From assembly GCF_016767175.1 (NCBI RefSeq), contig NZ_CP068564.1, positions 1,364,001 through 1,428,000 on the forward strand: DNA of 64,000 bases, read 5' to 3'. The stretch comes from Keratinibaculum paraultunense (GTDB taxonomy: Bacteria; Bacillota; Clostridia; Tissierellales; Tepidimicrobiaceae). A program made the position numbers and the translations under genes. Positions 27,258-37,018 of this stretch are shown in pieces (within the stretch, counting starts at the first letter, position 1; every line of letters starts with the position of its first letter). The notes beneath the pieces were generated by a model, which ran no database searches, had not been told where the DNA came from, and saw nothing but the letters and a program-made list of their open reading frames with translations.

Positions 27258-30200
27258 TTAAATTTTAGCGAGTATTTCATACTTATTCCCTTCGTTATCT
27301 GTTTGTACTTTGTCATAGTTTACTTTTACACCATCATCTAGATCTATAGCTACTCTTGATAAAGCTATGTGTCCTATTTTTTCATCATATTCTTTACATT
27401 CTTTAAGCTGTTTTATAGTCTTTTCTAGTTCTTTTTCTAGTTTAGACTTTTCTTTTGCATTTTTAGTGTTTGCTATGTCATTCTCTAAAAACTTTATTTT
27501 ATTTTCATAAACTCTTTGTACTTTGTGTAAATAATCTATTCTAACTTTTCCAGTGGTATCTTCATTGTATCTATGCATATAGATTAAAGCTTTAAAACCA
27601 TTTTGTTTTCCACTGTCATATAGCCAATATATTGGTCTATTTTTATATGTCTTTACATGATCCTTGTAAAAGTCATTTATAAAGTAATTTCTTATTTTTT
27701 CTCTAGGTGTACCACTACCTTTTAAAGAATCTGCTATAAATTCAAGATTTTCTTCTAAATTTTCTTCTCCAAAACTTACCTTGACAAATTCTATAAATCT
27801 ATTTACTAAATCATATTCAAAATATTCTTCATCTGTTATTAATGCTACATTATCTTCTACTGGTTTGAATTTTTTATATCTATTTATATCAAATTCTCCA
27901 CCAGCATATACTAATCCTTCTTCATCTAAACTATATCGTCCAAATATACATCCTACTCCATAGGATATAAAAGATTTAATTACATCTTCTTTAGTTAAAA
28001 TATATTGATTTCCTTTTATATCATCGTATATATCTTCTTTGTTATCAAATATTTTTGCTATAGTAATATCTTTGTCTGATACTTCAGGTGTTAATTCATC
28101 CTCTAAACCATATATTTCTATAAAAATTTCATTTAATCTTTCTTCATTCTCTTTAAGTTTAGCAAAGTTAGAATTTGCATATTCTTTCCAATTTTTATAG
28201 GCTTCTTCTATAGTGTTTGGAATTTCGCCTTGTTTTTCTTCATCTAGCAGTGGATGAACTTTGAAATCCCATGAGGTTTCAAAGGAGTCCCAGTCGATTT
28301 TGGAGATAGAGATGTTTTTCTCTCCAATTTTTTTGATTAATTCTAGATCTTCTTGATATTCGATATCTACTAAAGGAAATTTAGAAATCTCACCAGATTG
28401 AAAATTCAATGTTGGATTTATTTCCCCTAGAACATAATCAAATACTCTTGAATTTAATAATGCTAGATAAATAACTCTATCTTCTATATTTGTAAATAAA
28501 CAGCACCCTCCGTTATCAAAAATAAAACCTTCACCGAAAGCTCTTATACTAAATTTTTTAGAAGTTACTGTAGACCAAGTTAATCCTGGTTTCATAAAGA
28601 AATCATAATTAGCTATCACTGCAGTTGGTATTGATCTAATTTCTTCTGCATCGTTTTTCCAATCTATTAAGTATTCATTATTTCCATACCACTTCCTATA
28701 TCCACCGCCTTTATTGTATGGAAACCATCTTTTAATTATCGTTTTTTCTTTTATTATTTTAGTTTCTTTAAAATTAATATAATTAAAATTAACTTCATGC
28801 CATAGTTTTAAGAATTTTGCATTATTAGAAGTAGAATTTCCTTTCCTAGGCTTAGCTACTTTCCCTAAAGAAACACCTTTTTCAAATATCTCATAAATCC
28901 TTTCACTAGCCCAATAAGCTATAGGACTTCCTGGTATTAATTCAAAATTATCTTGATTAGTTTCATAATAATATCCACAATCAGGATTTTCTATAGCTTC
29001 TAATGTTTTTATCCTTTGAACTTCCATTCCACCTTTGAAATCCTCAAGTCTTATATATTTACCTTTTTTATCATTCTTTTCATTTTGCAATACAAAAGTG
29101 CATATTGGCACTGTAGCTTCTTCAAAGGCTGAATATTCCATTTGTATTAAACTCGACATATGTTTATTTCTTAAAATATATTCTCTTAATTTTTCATAAC
29201 TAGATATAAACATCCATACAAATGGTGCCATATATGCTGAATATCCACCTGGTTTACACATTTCCACATTGTTATAAATAAATACTGAAAATAGATCTCT
29301 CTTATAATCTGGATAATTATCCCCTACATATTTCTTAAGTTTACTAGACATCTTATTTAAATAAGGTGGATTAGTTATCATTACGTGATATTTATTATTT
29401 AACATTTCCGATATATCTAATATATTGTTCAACTTTTCTTTTGTTTTCTCTATATTGGTATCTCCAAAAGAAATCTGTCCTTCAGCTTCTGTGTCTTCTA
29501 CAAACTTTCTTAAAAACTCTATATCTAAATATTTAAGTTTTAGTATGGAACCAATTTCTTTGGCATTTTCAAACTCTCTTATTAAATATTTTATATCTTT
29601 TATAGCTTTTCTTCTATTATCTTCATCCATAGATATTCCCATAAGATCCAAATGATTTTCATTTATATTCGTACTGTCTTCAAAAACTCTTAAATTGTTT
29701 TTTATACCTTTATTAAGTATTCTTCTATTATATTGTCTTCCTTTCATCATAAGGGAAAAATAAGCTAATTGATAGGCTCTTTTATCTATGTCTAAACCAT
29801 ATAGATTATTTTCTATTATACTTTCTGCTGCTTCCCTTTCGGTATATCCTTCTTCTAAGTAAATGTGCATCAATATTTCAAATGCATATATAAGAATATG
29901 TCCACTACCCATTGCATTATCAAAAACTTTTATATCCTCAGGGGATATTTTTTCATCTATATAATCTATTTCTCCCGGCATTAAATACTTCATCTTTTCC
30001 CTTAATTCGCTGTCTGGATTTCTTTCAAGCCAATACTTTCCTAAAGAGTTTTCTACCATGTATTTTACAACCCATTGAGTTGTAAATAATTGAGTAGCTG
30101 CAGGTATATCTTCTTTTTTTATATTTTTCTTGTATATATTTATAACTTGATCCCTATATGCTTCGTTATAATACTGATACAGCCATCCAATTATCTCTAT

Positions 30201-30884
30201 CTGCCCTGTTTTTTCTATATTAAAATAGTCTTCATCTATTTCTTCTATTAATTTATAGACTACTCCATTCTCATCTATATAAGATATGTTTAATAATAGT
30301 TCTGCGTAGTCATTTGTTTTTTCAAATAATTCTGGTAGCTGTTTTCCTAATGCATTACATTGTTTTATGAACATAAATTGAAACATCTTGTCCATAGCTT
30401 GGGTACTGCCATCTAGTTTTAGTTCATCTAGTTTTTCAAATTCTTCTTCTGTTATGCCTATATTAGTGTCTCTATAATAGGTTATAAATTCAGGTTCCTT
30501 TACTCCTTCTTTACCAGAAGATAATACCCTCATCTTATCTGGCATATAATTGTTTACTTCCATAAATCTTATGGCAATTATTCTATTAAACCAAGTATAT
30601 GCTACTTCTTCTACTAAGGTTTTATATGCTGTTTTATAATTTGATTCTTTTTCTCTTTTTCTTAGTTCTTTTACTAGCTTCTTATACTTATTTACATCTT
30701 CTCCATATATTCTATAAGGTTCAATCTCCCCTATGTCAAATATAAGCATGTCTTCAGTAGACTCAGGAAGAGGGTCATTAATACCCTCTTCTGTTATTCC
30801 TATAAGTCTAGCTTTAGTTTCTATATCCTTTATGAGTTTTTCTCTTGAGTATATAGAAAAATTTTTGAGTGCTGTTTTATCCAT
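27258..30884 (-). CDS. pglX: PglX, BREX adenine-specific DNA methyltransferase, first copy
   Basis: This 1208-residue N6-adenine methyltransferase of the BREX operon has DNAMGSGHILIYAFE as the SAM-binding segment and MITNPPYLNKMSSK as motif IV. It starts at ATG after GGAGG, 11 bases past brxC. Compared with the neighbouring copy it is a mosaic. The N-terminus, a short block beginning EEGYTEREAAESIIENN, a block beginning KTLEAIENPDCGYYYETN and the C-terminal third are almost identical. The segments between them, which hold the catalytic core and target-recognition region, differ. This copy also lacks a charged loop of about 25 residues seen in the other. Two active specificities, or recombination between copies, are the likely consequences. 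Confidence 0.93.
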   Translation of the reverse strand: MDKTALKNFSIYSREKLIKDIETKARLIGITEEGINDPLPESTEDMLIFDIGEIEPYRIYGEDVNKYKKLVKELRKREKESNYKTAYKTLVEEVAYTWFNRIIAIRFMEVNNYMPDKMRVLSSGKEGVKEPEFITYYRDTNIGITEEEFEKLDELKLDGSTQAMDKMFQFMFIKQCNALGKQLPELFEKTNDYAELLLNISYIDENGVVYKLIEEIDEDYFNIEKTGQIEIIGWLYQYYNEAYRDQVINIYKKNIKKEDIPAATQLFTTQWVVKYMVENSLGKYWLERNPDSELREKMKYLMPGEIDYIDEKISPEDIKVFDNAMGSGHILIYAFEILMHIYLEEGYTEREAAESIIENNLYGLDIDKRAYQLAYFSLMMKGRQYNRRILNKGIKNNLRVFEDSTNINENHLDLMGISMDEDNRRKAIKDIKYLIREFENAKEIGSILKLKYLDIEFLRKFVEDTEAEGQISFGDTNIEKTKEKLNNILDISEMLNNKYHVMITNPPYLNKMSSKLKKYVGDNYPDYKRDLFSVFIYNNVEMCKPGGYSAYMAPFVWMFISSYEKLREYILRNKHMSSLIQMEYSAFEEATVPICTFVLQNEKNDKKGKYIRLEDFKGGMEVQRIKTLEAIENPDCGYYYETNQDNFELIPGSPIAYWASERIYEIFEKGVSLGKVAKPRKGNSTSNNAKFLKLWHEVNFNYINFKETKIIKEKTIIKRWFPYNKGGGYRKWYGNNEYLIDWKNDAEEIRSIPTAVIANYDFFMKPGLTWSTVTSKKFSIRAFGEGFIFDNGGCCLFTNIEDRVIYLALLNSRVFDYVLGEINPTLNFQSGEISKFPLVDIEYQEDLELIKKIGEKNISISKIDWDSFETSWDFKVHPLLDEEKQGEIPNTIEEAYKNWKEYANSNFAKLKENEERLNEIFIEIYGLEDELTPEVSDKDITIAKIFDNKEDIYDDIKGNQYILTKEDVIKSFISYGVGCIFGRYSLDEEGLVYAGGEFDINRYKKFKPVEDNVALITDEEYFEYDLVNRFIEFVKVSFGEENLEENLEFIADSLKGSGTPREKIRNYFINDFYKDHVKTYKNRPIYWLYDSGKQNGFKALIYMHRYNEDTTGKVRIDYLHKVQRVYENKIKFLENDIANTKNAKEKSKLEKELEKTIKQLKECKEYDEKIGHIALSRVAIDLDDGVKVNYDKVQTDNEGNKYEILAKI

Positions 30885-30895
30885 TTGTTATCCTC

Positions 30896-33800
30896 CTAAA
30901 ACTCAATATTTAAAATAGTGTTTTCTTCTAATTCTTTTTCAATTCTTGATTTTAGCTCATTTATATATTTATCTAAGTCTTCTTTTTTTTCTATCCTCCA
31001 TGAATTTATTGGATTGATGTCTTTTATATTTATAATTTTTCGTACTTTAACTGGTGGTACTGTTGTTCCTCCTGTATTTCCTTTTCCATCAGTTTCATTT
31101 TCTTTGTCTATTTCTATTATATCTTCTATTTCTTTAGTTATTTCATTTAAATATCTCATTTTTAGAGTCTCTGCTTCAATTTTAAAACTATTTACTTTTG
31201 CAACATTGTTACAAGATTCAGCTCTTTTTATAAGATCATCAAAACTATTTCTATATTTATATCCAAATTTATCCTCTAAACCTGTCTTTTCTAGTTCTTC
31301 CATAATCCTACTCTTTGCCTGCTCAATCTCCTCTTTCACAGGTTCCAATTCTTCGTCTAAAATATTATTATATATGTCTAAAAATCTATCGTTTAATTCT
31401 GGTAAATCCTTTATTTTATTATAAGGTCTTGTCATGTTTACTATGTTTTTCATATCTTCTACTATTTCTTCTATTTCTTCACTTAATATATAGTTTTTAC
31501 TTTCATTATATATTGATATATAGTGTTGTGTTTTATCCCATATGTTTTTTTGTTCTCCTTTGAAAAAAGATTTTATTGGCTGATACTCCTCTTCAAAATC
31601 TAAATACTCATCTTCATTTTTATTTACATATTTAAACACATCTATAGGATTTGACATTCCTCGTGTTTTGTTGATTAATTCAATTCCTTCTTCAATTATT
31701 TTTTCTCCAGGATATTTTCCTCTGTTATAATTATCCTTTATGGCATTCAATTCATCTATCATTTCTTTAGCATATTCATTAAATTCTTTTACCATCATAT
31801 CTGTATCTTCAAAAGGTATTTCCTTATCAAATACTATAGAGGATATGTTTTTCAAACTTTTTATATATCTTTCATCCACTATTTCTTTTTCTTCTATCAA
31901 TAATTTTTCTGCATATTGCTTTTTAGTTATATAATCTATTATTTCTTTCTCACTTTCATTAAATAAAGAAATAGTTTCTCCATGTAAAGTAAAACTTATT
32001 TTACCATCTAAAAATAATTTTGCAATTATCCACTCTATATCTACATCTAAAAATCCATAAGGTGCTTTTGAAAATTTATCCTTCACTTCTTTAAGTGATA
32101 TTTTACTATGCTTTTTAGTCCTTATTTTTATATAATTTAATATCTCTCTTATAGCATTTTCATTAGGTGTATCGAGAACATCTAATTGCACATCTTTTTT
32201 GTTTCTATTTTTGAATAGATTTCTAATATCCGATTCATCCATAGGAGTGTCTATATAATCTAATTTATGGTATACAGTTTCAATCAATTTTTCTAAACTT
32301 TCCTGCACATTATATTTGAAATCCTTACTTTTTAGTTCTAATTTATCTCCATTTACATAAAATTTAGCTTCTTTTAAAGCTTCTTCTAAATAGAGTTTTC
32401 CTCTGTTTTGGTGTTCTTTCATTTCTACCCGTTTCAAAGCTCTTATTTCTTCTATTTTTGGAATATTGCTAGCACTGGATATCTGTAAATATTTTTCTAT
32501 TTTCATTTCTGTTTTTATTTCATCTATAAAGGCTCCATCATTTGGCAAATCTACAAAAACTTTATTTTCTTTTTGACTATTCATTCTTAGAACACTCTCT
32601 ATTCTATTTTTTTCTGAATTAGGAGTTATTATCTCAATTCCTATATCAAATGCTTGATTAGCAACATAAGGCTCCCCATCTACCCATCTATTAAATCCAA
32701 AATTATATCTATTGCCAAATTTACTATATCTTACTTTGTCTTGGGAAAGAATCCCAGCATATATAATTTCTGAAATCTTTTTAGTCAATGCTTGAGTTTC
32801 AATATGTTGTCTTTCTATTTGTCTATTTATTTCTTGCTCTTCATTAGTTAAGAAAATATATATATCTCCATTTTTTTGCACTAATGTCTGCCTAACTAAA
32901 ATATTTAATGCATTTTCCACTTTATCTTTTAGCTCTATCCTATCTTCATATATATTAGATACCATAAGAGTAGTAATATTTTCTAAATTAGCTTCTATTT
33001 CTTTTACATATTTTATTAAAAACAAAGTTTTTAAAACATTTACATTGAAATTATCTTTTTCTTTTTTTGGATTTATATAATTATTCTCTAAAGCTTTAGT
33101 TATAACTGCTGAATGACTATGATCTAAAAATTTATCTAATCCATCATAAAATATATTGAATGGAACTAATGCTCCATCTTCTTCATCCATTATTGCTTCT
33201 ACGCTTTCTTTAAACAAAGCCAACATGGAACGTTCTCCTTCTGAAAGATGTTTGCCACTAGCTCCATGCTGTCTTATAGATGTTAAAACACTGCCTAATA
33301 AATCAAATTGATATGGTACAAAAGGATATACTTCACAAAAATCCTCTTTGTTTTCATAAAGTTTCTTCTCTATTCCATCATTAAATATAAGTAAATTTTT
33401 TATTATAGTTTCATTATTTTCATACAAAACGCTTAAAGTTTTATTAGCAGTTTCTGTTTTTTCTAGTATACGGAGCTTAATAACTTCGTCAACATTGGCA
33501 GAGGTCAGGTTTAATCTAGTATCAAATCTTCCTTGTATTTTAGAAAAATCCCTTCCCTTCACTTCTGTTATAGAATCTATATCCTGTTGACTTGTCACTA
33601 CTATCCATGCTTTTCCTTGACAAGCTGTTCCTAAGTCTTCTGTTATAGTTTGTAAATTAAGCATTAAATCAGTATCATCGCCTATATATTGTCCCATTTC
33701 ATCCACTAAAAATACTATATGATGATTTTCCTCTTTGCTATCTAAATATTCTTTTACTAATTGTGCAAATCTGTCTATGCTTATTTCATAAGGTCTTACT

Positions 33801-34489
33801 GTAGTCCTACTCCAATCCCTAGCTACCTCTTCACTCATAAAACCTATATCAACTAAAGTCTCTACTACTTTATCTTTATGAAATTTAAACTTATGGCGAT
33901 TTTCTACCCAATTTAAATTATGCATTTCTTCATATCTTCTTTTAAATTCTTCATACATTCCGTCTTCTGTTAATTGCCTTTCCAAATCTGCTAAATGAGG
34001 ATCTGTGCTAAATCCCTGCATTTCATTAAAAACCCTTAAAAATACATTTAATATACTATCTTTTCCCTTAGTTCCTGCTGACTTACTTTTAGAATCTATA
34101 TTGAATAAAATTACATCTGTAGGAGTATTGCATGCAAGTTTCATATCCGCTATTACCATAGGATCTTGTATTTTCCCATCTTCTAAAAAATAATCAATAG
34201 CTTTTTTACCATCTACTTCACGATTTTCTAATAAATATGATAATATCTTTAAGAAATGAGATTTACCACTTCCAAAAAACCCAGATATCCAAACTCCCAT
34301 TTTATCTGTATTTCCAACTATTCCCTTTTTGTAACTACTAAAAAAATCTCTAAAATGCTTCTGTAGCTCCTTTGTTACCACATATTCTTCTAATTCCTGT
34401 TTAACATTTTCTTCATCATCTTGTCCCACTTTTATGACACCTTGTATATCTCTATCAATTGGCTTTGCAAACATATCTTTTATTTTCAT
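30896..34489 (-). CDS. brxC: BrxC, BREX P-loop ATPase (PglY-like)
   Basis: This large 1197-residue BREX ATPase opens with MKIKDMFAKPIDRDIQGVIK and has Walker A GFFGSGKS (about 70-77). A conserved DEMGQYIGDD segment follows (Walker B region), with TSQQDID and KIQGRFDTRLNLTSANVDEV as sensor and arginine elements. The C-terminal half is charged and coiled-coil rich. BrxC is an indispensable core component in known BREX systems, thought to couple ATP hydrolysis to assembly on DNA. It lies between brxB and the first pglX, with GGAGGTAGGG before the ATG. The length is usual for the family. Confidence 0.94.
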   Translation of the reverse strand: MKIKDMFAKPIDRDIQGVIKVGQDDEENVKQELEEYVVTKELQKHFRDFFSSYKKGIVGNTDKMGVWISGFFGSGKSHFLKILSYLLENREVDGKKAIDYFLEDGKIQDPMVIADMKLACNTPTDVILFNIDSKSKSAGTKGKDSILNVFLRVFNEMQGFSTDPHLADLERQLTEDGMYEEFKRRYEEMHNLNWVENRHKFKFHKDKVVETLVDIGFMSEEVARDWSRTTVRPYEISIDRFAQLVKEYLDSKEENHHIVFLVDEMGQYIGDDTDLMLNLQTITEDLGTACQGKAWIVVTSQQDIDSITEVKGRDFSKIQGRFDTRLNLTSANVDEVIKLRILEKTETANKTLSVLYENNETIIKNLLIFNDGIEKKLYENKEDFCEVYPFVPYQFDLLGSVLTSIRQHGASGKHLSEGERSMLALFKESVEAIMDEEDGALVPFNIFYDGLDKFLDHSHSAVITKALENNYINPKKEKDNFNVNVLKTLFLIKYVKEIEANLENITTLMVSNIYEDRIELKDKVENALNILVRQTLVQKNGDIYIFLTNEEQEINRQIERQHIETQALTKKISEIIYAGILSQDKVRYSKFGNRYNFGFNRWVDGEPYVANQAFDIGIEIITPNSEKNRIESVLRMNSQKENKVFVDLPNDGAFIDEIKTEMKIEKYLQISSASNIPKIEEIRALKRVEMKEHQNRGKLYLEEALKEAKFYVNGDKLELKSKDFKYNVQESLEKLIETVYHKLDYIDTPMDESDIRNLFKNRNKKDVQLDVLDTPNENAIREILNYIKIRTKKHSKISLKEVKDKFSKAPYGFLDVDIEWIIAKLFLDGKISFTLHGETISLFNESEKEIIDYITKKQYAEKLLIEEKEIVDERYIKSLKNISSIVFDKEIPFEDTDMMVKEFNEYAKEMIDELNAIKDNYNRGKYPGEKIIEEGIELINKTRGMSNPIDVFKYVNKNEDEYLDFEEEYQPIKSFFKGEQKNIWDKTQHYISIYNESKNYILSEEIEEIVEDMKNIVNMTRPYNKIKDLPELNDRFLDIYNNILDEELEPVKEEIEQAKSRIMEELEKTGLEDKFGYKYRNSFDDLIKRAESCNNVAKVNSFKIEAETLKMRYLNEITKEIEDIIEIDKENETDGKGNTGGTTVPPVKVRKIINIKDINPINSWRIEKKEDLDKYINELKSRIEKELEENTILNIEF

Positions 34490-34516
34490 AATATACTTCC
34501 CTACCTCCTTGTTTAC

Positions 34517-35101
34517 TTACTTAATAAGTGGAAAAGCTCTATAGTAATTTTCATCCTTAAATTCAGAAAATAACATTAAGCTTTGCCCATCAAATTTACC
34601 TGGATAAAAAAGTACAACTGGAGCTCTATCAAATACTAAGTGAAGTTTATTTAAAATTCCATGAGCTCTTAAAAAAGGATAAATTTTCCCTACTCCTGTA
34701 ATAAATACGACAGAATTATCAGGTGTATTTTCATCTATATAAGTATTAAAATAATTATCATCATAATCCATATTAAGTAAATCATATACAGAACTTATTA
34801 AATAATCCATACCATCAATTTCTTCCATTTCTATGCAAGTTTCAAGTAATCCCTCTTCTTCTATTAAATCAATCATAATATCATACAAATCATATATTTT
34901 TAATACATATCCCTGAGGTTTTTCTTCATGTTTCTTCTTTAATTTTTCCAAGTACTTCCTTACCTTTAACTCTTCTTCAGCTGGATAATCAAAAATGTAA
35001 TATCCAACTTCATTGCTAAGACCTTTGTTTTTTCTAAAATCTTCATCACTTATTATTTTTTCAATCATTCGTAATTTTTCATCTAATGTCAAATTGCCCA
35101 T
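34517..35101 (-). CDS. brxB: BrxB (DUF1788)
   Basis: This 194-residue protein is the DUF1788 component of BREX. The family pattern is clear: LDEKLRMIEKIISDEDFRKN at the N-terminus, VGYYIFDYPAEEELKVR, then SVVFITGVGKIYPFLRAHGI and PVVLFYPGKFDGQSLMLF near the C-terminus. Its biochemical role is unknown, but it is conserved in type 1 BREX. It begins six bases after the brxA stop and is followed by brxC, so it is co-transcribed. No odd features are seen. Confidence 0.92.
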   Translation of the reverse strand: MGNLTLDEKLRMIEKIISDEDFRKNKGLSNEVGYYIFDYPAEEELKVRKYLEKLKKKHEEKPQGYVLKIYDLYDIMIDLIEEEGLLETCIEMEEIDGMDYLISSVYDLLNMDYDDNYFNTYIDENTPDNSVVFITGVGKIYPFLRAHGILNKLHLVFDRAPVVLFYPGKFDGQSLMLFSEFKDENYYRAFPLIK

Positions 35102-35106
35102 ATATA

Positions 35107-35721
35107 TTATTCCCCCAAAAATATCCTTAAATAAGGATATAATCCATTGTTTTTCATTTCTCTTTCTAAATTAATATCCAATATTGGTTTTTTTACTACT
35201 AATGAACCCTTTTCTTCCACTATAAGATTTGCTTCTTTTAGATATGTTTTATAAGCACCTGCCAATCTTTTTTTGGTTTGTGATGTGAAATTTGCGACTT
35301 TTTCACTTTGTTCAGATTTGTTTTTTAAAAATACCATTATATCACTATTATCAAAATTTAAATTACCTAATATTAGTTTCTCTCTATATATTTCATACAT
35401 AAATTCAAAAAACAATCTATCTGTCATCATTATGCCTAATATATTTAATATTTTTTGATCTGAAATTGATAAATCATTAAACATAATAGATATTTTTTTG
35501 GGTAATGCCCTTGTTCGTTTAGATACTTCATTTATCATTTTTTTACCATAATCATCCGATGGAGCTAGTAGTATGTTTTCTTCTTCTTGCATTTTTTTTA
35601 TTTCTGCATCCTTTAACCCTTCACTAAGTAATGTATTATATTTTTTAAACTCTTGAAACCAAAATCCTTTGCTTACAGCCCCAGCACTATATTTTAATTT
35701 ATTTACATTAATAATATTCAT
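35107..35721 (-). CDS. brxA: BrxA (DUF1819)
   Basis: This 204-residue first gene of the BREX operon is a DUF1819 protein. Family features are KYSAGAVSKGFWFQEFKKY at the N-terminus, a central helical region with TDRLFFEFMYEIYREK, and a winged-helix-like end SQTKKRLAGAYKTYLKEANL. BrxA homologues are small DNA-binding proteins resembling NusB-type folds. The start ATG at 35721 follows GGGGAGG, which forms one arm of the inverted repeat at 35729-35777, so expression of the whole operon may be set there. Confidence 0.92.
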   Translation of the reverse strand: MNIINVNKLKYSAGAVSKGFWFQEFKKYNTLLSEGLKDAEIKKMQEEENILLAPSDDYGKKMINEVSKRTRALPKKISIMFNDLSISDQKILNILGIMMTDRLFFEFMYEIYREKLILGNLNFDNSDIMVFLKNKSEQSEKVANFTSQTKKRLAGAYKTYLKEANLIVEEKGSLVVKKPILDINLEREMKNNGLYPYLRIFLGE

Positions 35722-35728
35722 ATTTTAC

Positions 35729-35777
35729 CTCCCCACACAATGATATACTGTATATTATTATACCATTGTATGGGGAG
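35729..35777 (-). promoter_or_regulatory. Inverted repeat and -10 box at the brxA start
   Basis: Seventeen-base arms (35729-35745 and 35761-35777) pair at 15 positions. The two exceptions become G-U wobbles in the minus-strand transcript. The 3' arm holds the GGGGAGG ribosome binding site. A TATAAT box lies at the inner edge of the loop with no good -35, and an ATATAC-GTATAT palindrome is inside. It could be a repressor operator centred on the promoter or an mRNA stem that hides the ribosome binding site. Confidence 0.55.
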
Positions 35778-35836
35778 TATTTTCTATTTTATCCTTTAAT
35801 TATCCTGAAAAACATATTCTATTTAAATAAAATTAA

Positions 35837-36259
35837 CTACTTAACATTATTTATATTATTAACCTCAATATCCATCTCTTCTTCCGTAACAACCTTATAC
35901 TTTATAGTTCCTATTGTTAACAATATAGACGCTATAATGAAAAGATATAAACCAGATCCACCTGCATTTACAGTAGTACCAAAAAAATCTACACTTTTTG
36001 AGCTAAGAAATGCTATACTACTAATCACTGCTAATACGCTACAAATTAATCCCAATACTTTATTCAATTTAGTTCCCTTCAATAATTTATAAACTGGATA
36101 TATATAAAATATTAAAAGCAAATACCCTTGTTGTTGAAATCCAGAAATCCTTAATATTCCAGCATCTACCCAATTCATAAACAATGATATAATAGCTAAA
36201 ATAGTTGAAATAAATATTAACTTTCCTCCAAAATTCCATTCTTTGAACTTAATATTCAC
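35837..36259 (-). CDS. Small integral membrane protein of unknown function
   Basis: This 140-residue protein has three to four hydrophobic segments (LIFISTILAIISLFMNWV, GYLLLIFYIYPVYKLL, VLGLICSVLAVISSIAFL and LYLFIIASILLTIGTI). The NWVDAG region after the first segment is typical of small uncharacterised Firmicute membrane proteins. It starts with GTG after GGAGGGAT. It is under the operator-type promoter at 36305-36341 shared with the XRE gene, so it probably belongs to that regulon. Its own promoter and 5' end are duplicated at 46064-46207, upstream of cas9. No function is claimed. Confidence 0.6.
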   Translation of the reverse strand: MNIKFKEWNFGGKLIFISTILAIISLFMNWVDAGILRISGFQQQGYLLLIFYIYPVYKLLKGTKLNKVLGLICSVLAVISSIAFLSSKSVDFFGTTVNAGGSGLYLFIIASILLTIGTIKYKVVTEEEMDIEVNNINNVK

Positions 36260-36373
36260 AGATTATCCCTCCTTACAAAGCATATTCATAAATTTTCCTT
36301 TCTCGTAATAATATATTACAATTTTAATAATATTTTGTCAATGGAATGTATGTTTTTGTGGGATTTAGTTACT
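36208..36373. repeat. Direct repeat, left copy, bracketing the CRISPR-Cas locus
   Basis: This 166-base segment covers the first 50 or so bases of the membrane-protein gene and its promoter. It recurs in the same orientation at 46064-46207, identical by eye apart from a 22-base deletion there that removes the ribosome binding site and start codon. Between the copies lie the PNPOx-like gene and the whole CRISPR-Cas locus. Confidence 0.9.
36305..36341 (-). promoter_or_regulatory. Operator-overlapped promoter of the membrane-protein gene
   Basis: Minus-strand TTGACA (36341-36336), a 17-base spacer and TAATAT (36318-36313), with the palindrome GTAATATATTATTAC (36305-36319) on the -10. The geometry is identical to the XRE promoter at 49318-49354. 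Confidence 0.75.
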
Positions 36374-36443
36374 ATATTCCCTTAAAGATCTTTGTGACAA
36401 AATTGGTTTTTATTAGCTTTTTATGCTAATCTAATACTAAACA

Positions 36444-36473
36444 ATAAAAAAACCCTCAGCACTTCCAAGGGTC
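36444..36473 (-). terminator. Rho-independent terminator of the PNPOx-like gene
   Basis: On the minus strand ACCCTTGGAAGTGCTGAGGGT is followed by seven or more T. It lies 40 bases past the stop codon at 36513. Confidence 0.85.
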
Positions 36474-36512
36474 TTTTCGTTGATATATTATCATTACTAT
36501 TAAATCAATAGC

Positions 36513-36959
36513 TTATTTTCTGCTCTTTACATATTCAATGGCTTCCTTGCCAGTTATATACTCAATGTCAATTGCAATAATATAAGTTTCATTACATCCG
36601 ATTATTTTCTCATATTTAGCTTCTTCAGGTTGATCTCCTGAATACTTTTCAACCAAATCCTTAAAAACTTCTAGTCTTTCATTCCCTTCTACAACTCTTG
36701 CCTTGCCAAATGCAATAACACTACGAAAATAAGTAGTATATTCTTCACCTACTATAGTATCTTCATCTATTACTGAAAAAGATACCTTTGGATTCTTCAT
36801 AATAGCATCTACTTTATGTCCTGCTTTTGCTGAATGGAAATATATTTTTTCATTTAAATAGACATAACTAATTGGAACTGCATAAGGATAGTCTTCGTCA
36901 CCTAAACACGCTAAAAGACCATTGGTACACCTATTCATTACAGCTACTGTGTCCTCCAT
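36513..36959 (-). CDS. Pyridoxamine 5'-phosphate oxidase family flavin-binding protein (possibly N-truncated)
   Basis: This 148-residue split-barrel FMN-binding protein belongs to the PNPOx-like family often linked to nitroimidazole resistance or general flavin reduction. The motifs CTNGLLACLGDEDYPYAVPI, YFHSAKAGHKVDAI and TTYFRSVIAFGKA are typical. Family members usually have about 12-15 extra residues with a basic patch before this point. Here the ATG directly follows an in-frame stop, lacks a clear ribosome binding site and lies 59 bases from the CRISPR array. The 5' end may therefore have been lost at a rearrangement junction. It has its own terminator. Substrate unknown. Confidence 0.75.
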   Translation of the reverse strand: MEDTVAVMNRCTNGLLACLGDEDYPYAVPISYVYLNEKIYFHSAKAGHKVDAIMKNPKVSFSVIDEDTIVGEEYTTYFRSVIAFGKARVVEGNERLEVFKDLVEKYSGDQPEEAKYEKIIGCNETYIIAIDIEYITGKEAIEYVKSRK

Positions 36960-37018
36960 TTATAATAATTGCTTACTTCTTCTCTCGGCACTATGATTTT
37001 TAGTTCTAGTCCCTTATT

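Noticed and set aside
14513-35777. The BREX island as an integrative element
   Set aside because: No integrase, recombinase, tRNA target or convincing att pair is visible. Only the weak 16-base repeat noted above.
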